Assembly (NCBI GenBank): GCA_016284975.1
Contig: JAEEPV010000048.1
Span: forward strand, 1-31,844
Source of the DNA: Solobacterium sp.
GTDB lineage: Bacteria; Bacillota_I; Bacilli_A; Erysipelotrichales; Erysipelotrichaceae
Reading direction: 5' to 3'
Length of the DNA: 31,844 nt
This document shows, piece after piece, positions 1-8,182 of this stretch; position 1 is the stretch's first letter; each line of letters opens with the position of its first letter. The notes below the pieces were generated by a model. That model ran no database searches. It saw only the letters and a list, made by a program, of their open reading frames with translations, and was not told the DNA's origin. Position numbers and translations under genes: made by a program.

Positions 1-1
1 A

Positions 2-253
2 TTGATCGTGAGGGCGGCCTATGTGAAAGTAACGCTGGAGGATCTGGAGCGCGATCTTGATGAGAACGGATGGACGGAACCCTTCCAGCAGTCCGAGAAG
101 TGCGCGCCGTATGACCGGAAGCGCCCGAACGCAGATCTTTATGTCAGTCTGTCTGCGCAGTACACAAGAGTCATGAAACAGCTCGACTCGATGCTGCCGA
201 AAGGCAGCACATCTGCCACTAATGATGAGCTGCTGTCATTTCTGGGTGAATGA
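2..253 (+). CDS. terS: Terminase small subunit, C-terminal part (P27-like)
   Basis: The reading frame is open at the left edge, so the N-terminal half, including the DNA-binding HTH, lies outside the window. The remaining 83 codons are typical of the C-terminal half of P27-type small terminases: a helical segment followed by a Gly/Trp turn, a Pro/Asn-rich stretch near NADLYV, and a last helix before a short polar tail. The protein recognises phage DNA and hands it to the large terminase. Its stop overlaps the terL start (ATGA), so the two are translationally coupled. The call rests mainly on position directly before terL. The first codon seen (TTG at 2) is probably not the real start. Confidence 0.75.
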   Translation: MIVRAAYVKVTLEDLERDLDENGWTEPFQQSEKCAPYDRKRPNADLYVSLSAQYTRVMKQLDSMLPKGSTSATNDELLSFLGE

Positions 254-1899
254 CAGATCTTGAGCTATACGCGCTTGCGGTACTGGATGGGAAAATCCTT
301 GCCTGTGACAAGATCAAAAAGCTGTACGAAAAACTGCTGTACGATCTTCACAATCCGGGGCAGTGGCACTTTGATGAAGACAAGGCAACAAGGCCCGTTC
401 GGTTCATCGAGCAGTTTTGCAAGCAATCTCAGGGTAAGATAGGCGAGCCTCTGAGGCTGGAGCTTTATCAGAAGGCGATGCTTGAGGCGGCCTATGGTTT
501 TCTGGATGATAACGACCTTAGGCGCTATCAGGAAATACTGAACATCATCGCCAGAAAGAACGGGAAGACAACTCTTCTCTCTGGAATTCAGCTGTATATG
601 CTGGTGGCCGACAAAGAAGGCGCACCGGAATGTTATCAGATCGCGACGGCAAGAGATCAGGCCATGAAGGGCTTCACAGAATGCTGCAACATGGTCAAAC
701 AGTCGAAATCCATTTCAAAGCACGTGCGGAAACGACAGTCGGATCTGTATTGTGATGTGAACATGGGTATCATCAAACCGTTGGCGTCAAACACCAACAG
801 TCTTGATGGTCTGAACGGTCATTGTATTGTGATTGATGAGCTGGCGGCAATCAAAAACCGTGATATCTACGACTTGATGAAGCAGTCAATGGCTGCCAGA
901 CGGCAGCCGATGCTCTGGTGTATCACAACCAATGGCTTTGTCCGCGATTCAATCTATGACAGTCAGTATGAGTACGCTGCCGGTGTTCTGGATGGGACGA
1001 TAGAAGATGATCGGTTCCTGCCGGTCATATACGAGCAGGACAGTCGGTCTGAATGGTCGGATCCGAACATGTGGATCAAGTCAAACCCGGGTATCGGTTC
1101 GATAAAAGATCGGGATTTCTTGAAAAACAGCGTAGAAAAGGCAAAGTCAGACGACACCTACCTTCCTACAGTTCTGGTCAAGGATTTCAATCTGAAAGAG
1201 AATGCCGAATCTGCATGGCTGTCATGGGCTGAGCTGGAAAATGATGAACGGATCCCGGGTGATCTGCATCTGCGGTACGGGATCGGCGGAATGGACGCCG
1301 CTGACAGCATTGACTTAAACAGCGCAAAGCTGATCGGAATGCGGCAGAATGATTCGAAGATCTATGTGTACTCAATGTACTGGATCCCGCAGACAAAACT
1401 TGATCAGATGAAAAACAGGCATCATCCGGATGATGCGCCATACGATATATGGGCGGCAAGAGGGCTGATCCGGATCATGCCCGGCAATAAAGTAAATAAG
1501 CGAGTTTTCCTCGACTGGTTTCTCGAAATGAGAGACGAAAGGGACATCTATCCGCTGTTCATCGGATATGACCCTTGGCACATCGATGACTCGCTTTTAT
1601 CTATGTTTGCTCAGGAATTCGGGAAATCAACGATGATTCCGGTCCGGCAGGGGACTGCAACACTTTCAGCTCCCATGAAGGATCTGAAAGCGGATTTCGG
1701 AGCTGGGAACATTGTTTATGATGCAAATCCGATTGACAGATGGTGTTTTGCAAACACATGTGTGAAGGCCGACGTGAACGGAAACATACAGCCGATCAAA
1801 GGCCGAAGCACAACAAAACGAATCGACGGCACTGCATCACTGCTGGATGCATATGTAGTGCTTCAGGACAAGCGAGAAGAATACATGTCTTTGATCTAA
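250..1899 (+). CDS. terL: Terminase large subunit (ATPase/nuclease)
   Basis: This 549-residue protein is the packaging motor that translocates phage DNA into the prohead and cuts it. The Walker-A-like motif ARKNGKTT is at about residues 101-108. A Walker B segment (hydrophobic run ending in IDE) is near residue 195, followed by the coupling-type TTNG near residue 226. The C-terminal half carries the acidic residues expected of the RNase-H-like nuclease (for example GGMDAADS). Length is normal for the HK97-like family. It overlaps terS by 4 bases and is followed by the portal gene, the standard order. Confidence 0.95.
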   Translation: MTDLELYALAVLDGKILACDKIKKLYEKLLYDLHNPGQWHFDEDKATRPVRFIEQFCKQSQGKIGEPLRLELYQKAMLEAAYGFLDDNDLRRYQEILNIIARKNGKTTLLSGIQLYMLVADKEGAPECYQIATARDQAMKGFTECCNMVKQSKSISKHVRKRQSDLYCDVNMGIIKPLASNTNSLDGLNGHCIVIDELAAIKNRDIYDLMKQSMAARRQPMLWCITTNGFVRDSIYDSQYEYAAGVLDGTIEDDRFLPVIYEQDSRSEWSDPNMWIKSNPGIGSIKDRDFLKNSVEKAKSDDTYLPTVLVKDFNLKENAESAWLSWAELENDERIPGDLHLRYGIGGMDAADSIDLNSAKLIGMRQNDSKIYVYSMYWIPQTKLDQMKNRHHPDDAPYDIWAARGLIRIMPGNKVNKRVFLDWFLEMRDERDIYPLFIGYDPWHIDDSLLSMFAQEFGKSTMIPVRQGTATLSAPMKDLKADFGAGNIVYDANPIDRWCFANTCVKADVNGNIQPIKGRSTTKRIDGTASLLDAYVVLQDKREEYMSLI

Positions 1900-1915
1900 A
1901 GAAAGGAGAGATAGT

Positions 1916-3088
1916 ATGGGACTTTTATCCTGGATCAGATCTCTCTCGAATAAAAAAAGCGTAGCCGGTGTTGAGCTGATGCAGGAAATCGGGAACAACT
2001 ACATCAGCTGGAACGGAGCGGTATACAACTCTGACATTGTTCGGAGCTGCATCCGGCCGAAAGCGAAAGCTGTTGGCAAGCTCGTTGCAAAGCACCTGCG
2101 GGAGACGTTGAACGAAGACGGCGGGATGGATCTTGTGGTAAACCCATCGAATGCAGTGAGATTCCTGCTTGAAGAACCGAACCCGCTCATGACCGGACAG
2201 ATGCTACAGGAAAAGCTTGCGACGCAGCTATGTCTGAATTCGAACGCCTTTGCGCTGATTCTTCGAGATGACATGGGCACGCCTATGGAGATCTATCCGA
2301 TCATTGCCAGAACGGTCGAGCCGATATACACGGACTCCGGGAAGCTGTTACTGCGGTTCATGCTGATGAATAACAAGATGTACACATTTGCGTACGACGA
2401 CATTATTCATCTGCGGCAGGATTACAACGAAAATGACATTTTCGGAACACCGATCGCACCGGCTCTCACGCCGCTTCTGGATGTGGTAACGACTACCGAT
2501 CAGGGTGTGATCAACGCGATCAAGAATAGTTCGATAGTCAGATGGTTGCTGAAATTCACTAACAGTATGCGGCCAGAGGATCTGAAAGCGAATGCGAAAA
2601 GCTTTGCAGACAGTTTCTTGTCTACTTCCGAAGGGACAGGAGTAGCGGCAACGGACGCAAAGGCAGACGCAATCCAGATTGATCCGCACGACTATGTACC
2701 GAATGCGGCTGTTATGGATCGAACCACAAAACGAATCTTTGATTTGTTCAACACAAATGCGGCAATCGTGGCTTCCAAGTACTCAGAATCCGAGTACAAC
2801 GCGTATTTCGATGCAGAGGTCGAGCCGGTATTGATCCAGCTCGGCTGTGAATACACACGGAAATTGTTTACACGCAGGGAAAGAGTTTTCGGAAATAAGA
2901 TCGTTTTCGAGGCCTCTGCTTGGGATTCTGCATCAATTTCCACAAAGTTGAGTCTGCAGGCGATGGTGGACCGCGGAGCTTTAACACCGAACGAGTGGAG
3001 AGCGACGTTCAATCTGGCGCCGGTTCCTGGCGGAGATATTCCGATCCGGCGGCTGGACACCGAGACCGTGGACAATGAAGCGAAATAA
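1916..3088 (+). CDS. Portal protein (HK97 family)
   Basis: The 390-residue product forms the dodecameric ring at the unique head vertex through which DNA passes. Typical signs are the N-terminal region with a conserved ISWNG-like segment, the LLEEPNPLMTGQ segment near residue 85, the long middle helix region (DQGVINAIKNSS), and a C-terminal part with a wing-like segment ending in a proline-rich LAPVPGGD motif. A strong AAAGGAGA ribosome site precedes the ATG at 1916. It lies between terL and the protease, the canonical packaging/head order. Confidence 0.93.
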   Translation: MGLLSWIRSLSNKKSVAGVELMQEIGNNYISWNGAVYNSDIVRSCIRPKAKAVGKLVAKHLRETLNEDGGMDLVVNPSNAVRFLLEEPNPLMTGQMLQEKLATQLCLNSNAFALILRDDMGTPMEIYPIIARTVEPIYTDSGKLLLRFMLMNNKMYTFAYDDIIHLRQDYNENDIFGTPIAPALTPLLDVVTTTDQGVINAIKNSSIVRWLLKFTNSMRPEDLKANAKSFADSFLSTSEGTGVAATDAKADAIQIDPHDYVPNAAVMDRTTKRIFDLFNTNAAIVASKYSESEYNAYFDAEVEPVLIQLGCEYTRKLFTRRERVFGNKIVFEASAWDSASISTKLSLQAMVDRGALTPNEWRATFNLAPVPGGDIPIRRLDTETVDNEAK

Positions 3089-3106
3089 CGGAAGGAGGTA
3101 ACGCAG

Positions 3107-3742
3107 ATGAAGGTTGATATCAAAGGTGTGATTGTACCGAACGATGAAGGTTGGATCTATGACCTGTTTCGCATCGAACATGTGACGCCTGCAAAAGTAG
3201 AGAAGGCTATTGCAGAAGCGGCCGGCGAACAGCTCGACATCGACATCAATTCAGGTGGCGGCGATGTGTTCTCAGGATCTGAGATCTATTCAGCGATCCG
3301 GGCGTACAAGGGACCTGTTCAGATACATGTTGTCGGTATTGCTGCATCCGCGGCCAGCGTGATCGCATGTGCAGGCAAGTCTGACATCACGCCGACTGGT
3401 CAGATGATGGTCCATAATGTCAGCTCATACAGTGCCGGTGATTATCACGACATGGACAAAGCCAGCGAGATTCTGAAACAAGCAAATCGTGCGATTGCTG
3501 CGGCATATGTCGAAAAGACCGGAATGTCAGAAAAAGACGCTCTGGAGCTGATGGATCACGAAACATGGCTTGTCGCACAGGATGCAGTTGATTATGGACT
3601 GATTGACAGCATTGCGACATATCAGAACACAAATGATGAGACTGCGCGGCTTGTTGCATCTGCTGGCGGAATGTTGCCTTATTCCGTCATCGAGAATATG
3701 CAAAAGAAAAAGCAGACGCTCATTAATTATTTTTCAGACTGA
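3107..3742 (+). CDS. ClpP-like prohead maturation protease
   Basis: This 211-residue serine protease of the ClpP/crotonase fold probably removes the N-terminal scaffold part of the capsid protein during head maturation. The oxyanion strand appears as INSGGGDV near residues 47-54, the nucleophile as the serine in GIAASAAS (about S81), and the histidine as MMVHN (H103). An acidic partner lies further on, near MDHETW. A GGAGG ribosome site precedes the ATG at 3107. It sits between portal and capsid as in most HK97-type phages. The length fits the phage ClpP family. Confidence 0.93.
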   Translation: MKVDIKGVIVPNDEGWIYDLFRIEHVTPAKVEKAIAEAAGEQLDIDINSGGGDVFSGSEIYSAIRAYKGPVQIHVVGIAASAASVIACAGKSDITPTGQMMVHNVSSYSAGDYHDMDKASEILKQANRAIAAAYVEKTGMSEKDALELMDHETWLVAQDAVDYGLIDSIATYQNTNDETARLVASAGGMLPYSVIENMQKKKQTLINYFSD

Positions 3743-3754
3743 TGGAGGAAAAAG

Positions 3755-4891
3755 ATGAATCTGAAAGAATTCAATGCCAAAGTATCTGAACTGAAAGCGA
3801 AAGGGCTTGCTCTTGCGCAGGAAGGAAAGGTCGAAGAGGCAGAAGCAATCAAAAATGAAATCGAAACTCTGACAGCAGCTTTCGAGGCAGAGAAAGAAGC
3901 AAAGGCAGAGACAAACGCTATCGAAAAAGATAGCACCGTACAGTCAGATTTCCAGGCAGAGCAGAAGCTCGGGGAGGAGAACAGCATGGGAAGAATCTAT
4001 GATGCGTCCAGCATCGAATACCGCAACGCGTTCCTGAAGCACATTTCCGGCCGCGACGATGAAATGACAAAGCTCGAAAACGAGGCCTTTGTTCATACCA
4101 CTCAGAACACGCCGAACGTGCTTCCGACTCAGATGGTCGACAAGATCTGGGATCTCATCTCAGAACAGCATGTCATTGTCGGTGATGTAACCACATACAA
4201 GACCGGCGTGATCATGGAGATCACAAAGCACACCGCAATCGTACAGGGCGGAGCTGCAGTCAAGGCTGAAGGTGTTGCCAACGACGACGAACAGAATACC
4301 TTTGTAAAGGTCACGCTGTCCGGTAAGGACTTCACAAAGACCTGTGAACTCTCTTATGCGATGGCAAAGATGAGCCTCGATTCTCTTGAACAGTATCTCA
4401 TTCAGGAAATCTCCCGCGAGATCGGCGGTGAAATCGCTGCTGATATGGTCGCTCAGATCGAGAGCGACACCAACGGTGACAACAAGTTCAACGTCGCGTC
4501 TTCCGGAACTCTGGCTTTTGCAGATGTCACAAAGGCATTCGGTAAGCTCAAGAGAGTCGCAGAAGTAGTTGTATACTGCTCTCGCACAACGCTCTACAAC
4601 TACATTGTAGGCATGACCAATACTGCCGGACAGCTGATCTATCAGCCGAACGCCAACGAGGAAGCAAAGGGCTACCTGCTTGGCGCAAGAGTCAAGATTG
4701 AAGAGGCTGTTGCCGACGGCAAGATCCTGCTTGGCGATCCGAAGAGAGTTGTCAACAGTGTTATTCAGGATATCATTGTCGAAACTGACAAGGACATCAA
4801 GAAGCACAAATACATCTACTCCGGTTATGAGAGAAGTGAATGTGCGCTGATCGATGACAGATCGTTCGCGGAGATCACTGTAAATTTTTAA
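3755..4891 (+). CDS. Major capsid protein (HK97 fold) with N-terminal scaffold domain
   Basis: The product is 378 residues. Residues 1 to about 60 form a charged Lys/Glu/Ala coiled coil, the delta or scaffold domain expected to be cleaved by the upstream protease. The mature capsid part starts around the MGRIYDASS region. The body (TQNTPNVLPTQMVDKIW, then KVTLSGKDFTKTCELS) matches the HK97 capsid family. It is preceded by a GGAGG ribosome site. The stop codon at 4889-4891 follows directly on the heptamer A AAT TTT, which fits the rule for -1 ribosomal slippage. A fraction of capsid proteins may therefore be extended into the next reading frame. Confidence 0.93.
   Translation: MNLKEFNAKVSELKAKGLALAQEGKVEEAEAIKNEIETLTAAFEAEKEAKAETNAIEKDSTVQSDFQAEQKLGEENSMGRIYDASSIEYRNAFLKHISGRDDEMTKLENEAFVHTTQNTPNVLPTQMVDKIWDLISEQHVIVGDVTTYKTGVIMEITKHTAIVQGGAAVKAEGVANDDEQNTFVKVTLSGKDFTKTCELSYAMAKMSLDSLEQYLIQEISREIGGEIAADMVAQIESDTNGDNKFNVASSGTLAFADVTKAFGKLKRVAEVVVYCSRTTLYNYIVGMTNTAGQLIYQPNANEEAKGYLLGARVKIEEAVADGKILLGDPKRVVNSVIQDIIVETDKDIKKHKYIYSGYERSECALIDDRSFAEITVNF
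4882..4888 (+). other. Probable -1 frameshift slippery heptamer at capsid stop
   Basis: The heptamer A AAT TTT lies in the capsid frame (codons GTA AAT TTT TAA) and fits X XXY YYZ exactly, with the zero-frame stop immediately after it. Moving back one base gives TTA ACA GGC and enters the next open frame without a stop. I saw no strong stem-loop just downstream; the adjacent stop may serve as the pausing element. Confidence 0.6.
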
Positions 4892-5289
4892 CAGGCCCCA
4901 CACTCTCATCTCCGGCAGCCACTAAGCAGTACTGGAACAAGAAAACGAACCAGATGCAGTCTAATGTGGTTGTAGGTGATGGGGCTATCACCGGAACACT
5001 CAAATACGTTGAGGGTGGTGTCGCTGACAGCGGGCCGCTGGCCGGAAGTGGTAACTTCCTCGCAATCAAGTTCACAGCGGATGACTGGGATGCTTACACA
5101 TCCGTCAAAGTCGGTCTTGATCCGTCTCAGGGAACAGGTCTTGTTGAGCTGATCGAAGATCCGGACAAGGATGGCGTGTTCAAGATCACCGATAAGGATA
5201 CGCAGAATTTCGTTGTCGAGGTTAGCGACGGCACAACAACAAGCAGATTCGAGTATGACCTTTCCGGTCTGGTCTGTTTGTCGGAATAA
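4888..5289 (+). CDS. Head fibre/decoration protein, probably a -1 frameshift extension of the capsid protein
   Basis: The frame is open from the capsid stop to 5289. Read from 4888 it gives 133 residues beginning LTGPTLSSPAATKQYW. The Tyr-Trp-Asn-Lys-Lys segment and the following VVVGDGAITGTLKYV belong to a phage head-fibre type sequence. The first ATG (4954) falls inside this conserved segment and has no Shine-Dalgarno sequence, so an independent start there would remove family sequence. The likeliest expression is slippage at 4882-4888, giving a minor 511-residue capsid-fibre fusion. This resembles the extended minor capsid proteins of T7 and some Listeria phages. A separate start at 4954 is the alternative. 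Confidence 0.7.
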   Translation, partial: LTGPTLSSPAATKQYWNKKTNQMQSNVVVGDGAITGTLKYVEGGVADSGPLAGSGNFLAIKFTADDWDAYTSVKVGLDPSQGTGLVELIEDPDKDGVFKITDKDTQNFVVEVSDGTTTSRFEYDLSGLVCLSE

Positions 5290-5300
5290 GGGTCTGAGCT

Positions 5301-5717
5301 ATGGCTGAGATTACTAATGAAATGGTTGCCTCAGCCAAAAAATGGCTGAGGATCGAAACACAAGCGACAGATGATGAAGTGAGGCAGACCTTGGAGGCCT
5401 GCCTCCTTGATCTCTCGATTGGTGGGGTTGCTGCCATCAGCACAACCGATAAGCTGATCCAGCAGGCAATGAAGCTCTATCTCAAAAGCCAGTATGGTTA
5501 TGATTCGAGCGCTGACAAGTTCGGCCAGGCATATGAACATCTGAAGCGCGCTCTTGCGTTGTGCGGGGATTACAATACGCCGAGACCATCGGAAGAGTCC
5601 AACTCTGCGGGGGATCCGGTTATTGATGAACCGGGAAACAGCACCGTGCCGACAACAGAAGAACCGGAAGATGTGACAGAACCGGCGGAGGATCCTGAAG
5701 ATGGAGAGACTGGTTGA
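5301..5717 (+). CDS. Head-tail connector protein (gp6-like)
   Basis: The product is 138 residues. The first ~95 are helical (KKWLRIETQATDDEVRQ, then AMKLYLKSQYGY), as in HK97 gp6-like connectors that dock below the portal. The last ~45 residues form an acidic Glu/Pro/Thr tail (EEPEDVTEPAEDPEDGE), probably unstructured. It follows the head-fibre frame and overlaps the next gene, as expected for connector position. Confidence 0.8.
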   Translation: MAEITNEMVASAKKWLRIETQATDDEVRQTLEACLLDLSIGGVAAISTTDKLIQQAMKLYLKSQYGYDSSADKFGQAYEHLKRALALCGDYNTPRPSEESNSAGDPVIDEPGNSTVPTTEEPEDVTEPAEDPEDGETG

Positions 5718-6015
5718 TCTGACACTGGTTTCTGTTGAGTACGAAACCGATGAAATAGGCCAGCAGATTGAAGACGAAGAAGTGACCAGGACACTTCTTG
5801 CAACTCTTCACAGCGTTTCGCGTCAAGAATGGTCAATGGGTGCGCAAATGTCGCTGAACCCCGAGGGGATGGCAAAGCTTGCACATTCTGGCGATTATCA
5901 AGACGAAGAATACCTCGAAATCGACGGAAAACGGTACGCGATTTACCGGACATATCCAACGGATGACGGTGGTATTGAATTGTATTACCGGAAGATTATA
6001 CGGGGGAATACATGA
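5701..6015 (+). CDS. Head closure/head-tail adaptor protein
   Basis: This 104-residue beta-rich protein includes VEYETDEIGQQI near the N-terminus and EYLEIDGKRYAIYRTY near residue 75, the usual pattern of phage head-tail adaptors (SPP1 gp16/HK97 gp7 type). They close the portal and attach the tail. The ATG at 5701 lies inside the previous gene, preceded by GGAGG at a suitable distance. The stop overlaps the next start by 4 bases. The order connector, closure, gp10-like, terminator supports the call. Confidence 0.8.
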   Translation: MERLVDLTLVSVEYETDEIGQQIEDEEVTRTLLATLHSVSRQEWSMGAQMSLNPEGMAKLAHSGDYQDEEYLEIDGKRYAIYRTYPTDDGGIELYYRKIIRGNT

Positions 6016-6422
6016 GCGGAACGATTATCCGCATCGATCAGCTGGGCGATGCAATCAAAAAAGAAATCGATGCGATGAATGCAGAGGTTATCCAAAAGTG
6101 CAACAAAGCGGCTGAGGAAGTCGGCGCGGAAGGTGTCAGAATGCTGAAAGCATCATCGCCGGTCCGGACGGACGGGTATAACCGAAAGTATCCTCCGGGA
6201 TCATACGCCAAGAGCTGGGCTGTGAAAAAAGATACGAATGAGCTGGATGTGCAGGGGGTTACGATCTACAACCGGAAACATTACCAGCTGACGCATCTGC
6301 TGGAATTCGGGCATATTATTGCCAGAACCGGCGGGCGCTCAAAGGCATTTCCGCATATCGCGGAAGTGAATGACAGAGTATCGCATGATTTTGTGGAGAA
6401 AGTTGAGGGTATGAAATTATGA
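6012..6422 (+). CDS. HK97 gp10-like head-tail joining protein
   Basis: The 136-residue protein has a long N-terminal helix, then ASSPVRTDGYNRKYPPGSYA and a beta segment with YQLTHLLEFGH near residue 93. The LEFGH motif is a hallmark of the gp10/minor tail component family. It starts in an ATGA overlap with the upstream gene and ends in an overlap with the next one, so it is part of one translationally coupled head-tail block. Confidence 0.87.
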   Translation: MSGTIIRIDQLGDAIKKEIDAMNAEVIQKCNKAAEEVGAEGVRMLKASSPVRTDGYNRKYPPGSYAKSWAVKKDTNELDVQGVTIYNRKHYQLTHLLEFGHIIARTGGRSKAFPHIAEVNDRVSHDFVEKVEGMKL

Positions 6423-6730
6423 CAAACGATCTCATGATCACGATTCTCAACGAGCTTAACATCGATTATGCATACCATCATTTCAAAAAACCGCCGGAAG
6501 GTGATGCATATATCGCCTATTTTGAAGATGAAAAGGTTCGATTTCTTGCAGACGATAAGGTCTACGGATGGGAGCCGAGCTTTGCGGTAGAGCTTTATAC
6601 AAAAAACAAAGACCTCACAACAGAATCGCAACTGATTTCACTGTTTGATAAGTACGAAGTTGTCTGGTCTGGCGGCGAATCTGTTTGGATCGATTCTGAA
6701 CAGATCTATCAAACAGTGTTTTATTGTTAG
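6419..6730 (+). CDS. Tail terminator-like protein
   Basis: The product is 103 residues, with the small alpha/beta pattern of tail terminators (gpU/gp17 type): helix ILNELNIDYAYHHF, strand AYIAYFEDEKVRF, then GWEPSFAVELYTK. These proteins cap the tail tube and join it to the head. It sits between the gp10-like gene and the major tail protein, the usual place. The motif evidence is modest and the call leans on position. Confidence 0.72.
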   Translation: MTNDLMITILNELNIDYAYHHFKKPPEGDAYIAYFEDEKVRFLADDKVYGWEPSFAVELYTKNKDLTTESQLISLFDKYEVVWSGGESVWIDSEQIYQTVFYC

Positions 6731-6741
6731 GAGGAAAAACA

Positions 6742-7461
6742 ATGTCTGATAACAAGATCACGTACGGTCTGAAAAATGTACATGTATGGCCGATCACCGG
6801 TACCAGTGACGCAGGTGTTCCGACATACGGTACAGTGATCAAGATGCCGGGCGCTGTCGAACTGACTCAGGACGCAGAAGGATCTTCCGATCCTTTCTAT
6901 GCGGATGATTCAATTTACTATCAGGGCACGGCAAACAACGGCTATTCCGGCAGTCTCACGATTGCGGACGTGGTAAAGGCGTTCTTGATCAACGTCATGG
7001 GCGAAACAGCGGACTCAAACAACGCGATGATCGAGAACGCGGATGCGCAGCCGAAAGAGTTTGCTATGGCATTCGAGTTCAAGGGAGACGCGAAAAAGCG
7101 CCGTTATCTGTTCTGGAGATGCAAGGCGACACGGCCGAGTGTTGCTTCCAAGACAAAGGAAGACTCGATCTCGCCGAACACTGCGGAACTGAATTTCAGT
7201 GCTATGCCTCGTCTCGACAATTCCAACGTGAAAGCACGTTGTGAAGAAGGCGACGATGCATATGAAAACTGGTATGGATCGACTCCGTACACCCCGGGCG
7301 CATCATATTCCTATTCCGCGATCCTCGATCCGGGAGAGGCGAATCCTTCTCTTGAAGGATGGTATGAGCGTTCTGGTGTAGAAGGCGCTTACGTCTATAC
7401 GCTTTCTGTTGATACAGAAGCTGACTCCGAAAAGACCTACTACAAGCGGACCGCTTCCTGA
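6742..7461 (+). CDS. Major tail tube protein
   Basis: The 239-residue protein forms the tail tube. It contains the typical LKNVHVWPIT start, a Gly/Ser/Tyr-rich loop (YYQGTANNGYSGSLTI) and a middle strand region with FAMAFEFKGDAKKRRYLFW, common in phi13-type tail proteins. The last ~40 residues look like a separate small add-on (DPGEANPSLEGWYE). The start at 6742 is chosen because GGAGGAAAAACA precedes it; an in-frame start at 6724 is further upstream without a site. A strong terminator follows. Confidence 0.9.
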   Translation: MSDNKITYGLKNVHVWPITGTSDAGVPTYGTVIKMPGAVELTQDAEGSSDPFYADDSIYYQGTANNGYSGSLTIADVVKAFLINVMGETADSNNAMIENADAQPKEFAMAFEFKGDAKKRRYLFWRCKATRPSVASKTKEDSISPNTAELNFSAMPRLDNSNVKARCEEGDDAYENWYGSTPYTPGASYSYSAILDPGEANPSLEGWYERSGVEGAYVYTLSVDTEADSEKTYYKRTAS

Positions 7462-7484
7462 TGAAGAAGTGATGAATGTGTGTG

Positions 7485-7517
7485 AGCGGCGTGTCATTAC
7501 TGACATGCCGCTTTTTT
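7485..7517 (+). terminator. Rho-independent terminator after the major tail gene
   Basis: A 12-bp stem (arms 7485-7496 and 7501-7512, one G-T pair) with a TTAC loop is followed by a T run. It lies between the major tail protein and the tail chaperone, so it probably reduces downstream transcription, giving more tail tube protein than chaperone and tape measure. Confidence 0.85.
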
Positions 7518-7531
7518 AGAAAGGGAAGAAT

Positions 7532-7972
7532 ATGATCAAAACGATCGAATTTGGAGATAAAACAGTAAATTTTTCTACTTCTTTCGCGTGGGCTTTTGCT
7601 TATAAGAGCCAGTTTGGCCAGGATCCGGCAAGAGTATTCATGCCGGCGATACAAAAAGCACTGCTCCTGGCAGCAAACGAAGAGGCTGAGAACGAAGATC
7701 AGGAAACCATAAAGGCAATCATCCTGTATGAAGAGCTTGGTTTCACTGGGATAGTGCAGATTGCGTGGGCCATGGCAAAGCTATGTGATAAGAATCTTCC
7801 GGATCCAATGACATGGGTCCTCTCTTTTGGCGATGACTTTAATGCGCTGGATCTGGTCACTGATCTGATTCCGGCAGCAATCGAGTCCTGCTTTGCCTCA
7901 AAAAAATTCGAGGCTCCGTCGAAGAAGGAACTGATGCCAGTGACGGAGCCGGAACTGATGGCGAAGGGATAA
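7532..7972 (+). CDS. Tail assembly chaperone (gpG-like, short form)
   Basis: This 146-residue protein lies between the major tail protein and the tape measure, where the tail assembly chaperone always lies. It has the usual small acidic/hydrophobic make-up (FGDKTVNFSTSFAWAF near the N-terminus) and ends in a Lys/Pro/Glu-rich tail (APSKKELMPVTEPELMAKG). A -1 overlapping frame continues directly past its stop, as in lambda gpG/gpGT. It is preceded by an AAAGGGAAG ribosome site. Confidence 0.85.
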   Translation: MIKTIEFGDKTVNFSTSFAWAFAYKSQFGQDPARVFMPAIQKALLLAANEEAENEDQETIKAIILYEELGFTGIVQIAWAMAKLCDKNLPDPMTWVLSFGDDFNALDLVTDLIPAAIESCFASKKFEAPSKKELMPVTEPELMAKG

Positions 7973-8166
7973 CAATCGACACAATACTTGCGGCAGGAAT
8001 AGCACGCGGCCTTCGCATGCAAGACACCGAAATAATGACTCTCGGTATGTGGGTCGATTACATCATCGAATACAATAACATGCACGAGAGCAACAAGATT
8101 GACGCAAAGACCGGGAAACAGGTCAAAACAAGGCGTGCAGTACAAGCGGATTTTGATGCATTTTAG
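7966..8166 (+). CDS. Tail assembly chaperone, frameshifted extension (gpT-like part)
   Basis: Starting at the GGG codon at 7966, the -1 frame runs 66 codons (ITIDTILAAGIARGLRMQ, then MWVDYIIEYNNM). It ends just before the tape measure gene, as gpT-type extensions do. The only internal ATG candidates lack a ribosome site and fall after the conserved start of the segment. The overlap is GCG AAG GGA TAA in zero frame. This is not a classical slippery heptamer, but a tRNA-Gly on GGA could re-pair with GGG one base back at the stop. The product would be a minor long chaperone that binds the tape measure. Confidence 0.7.
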   Translation, partial: GITIDTILAAGIARGLRMQDTEIMTLGMWVDYIIEYNNMHESNKIDAKTGKQVKTRRAVQADFDAF

Positions 8167-8182
8167 ACAGGAGGTGAGATGA

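Noticed and set aside
4954..5289. Head-fibre gene starting at ATG 4954
   Set aside because: This start has no Shine-Dalgarno sequence and removes conserved residues; the frame is continuous with the capsid stop through a -1 slip. Kept as the less likely alternative.
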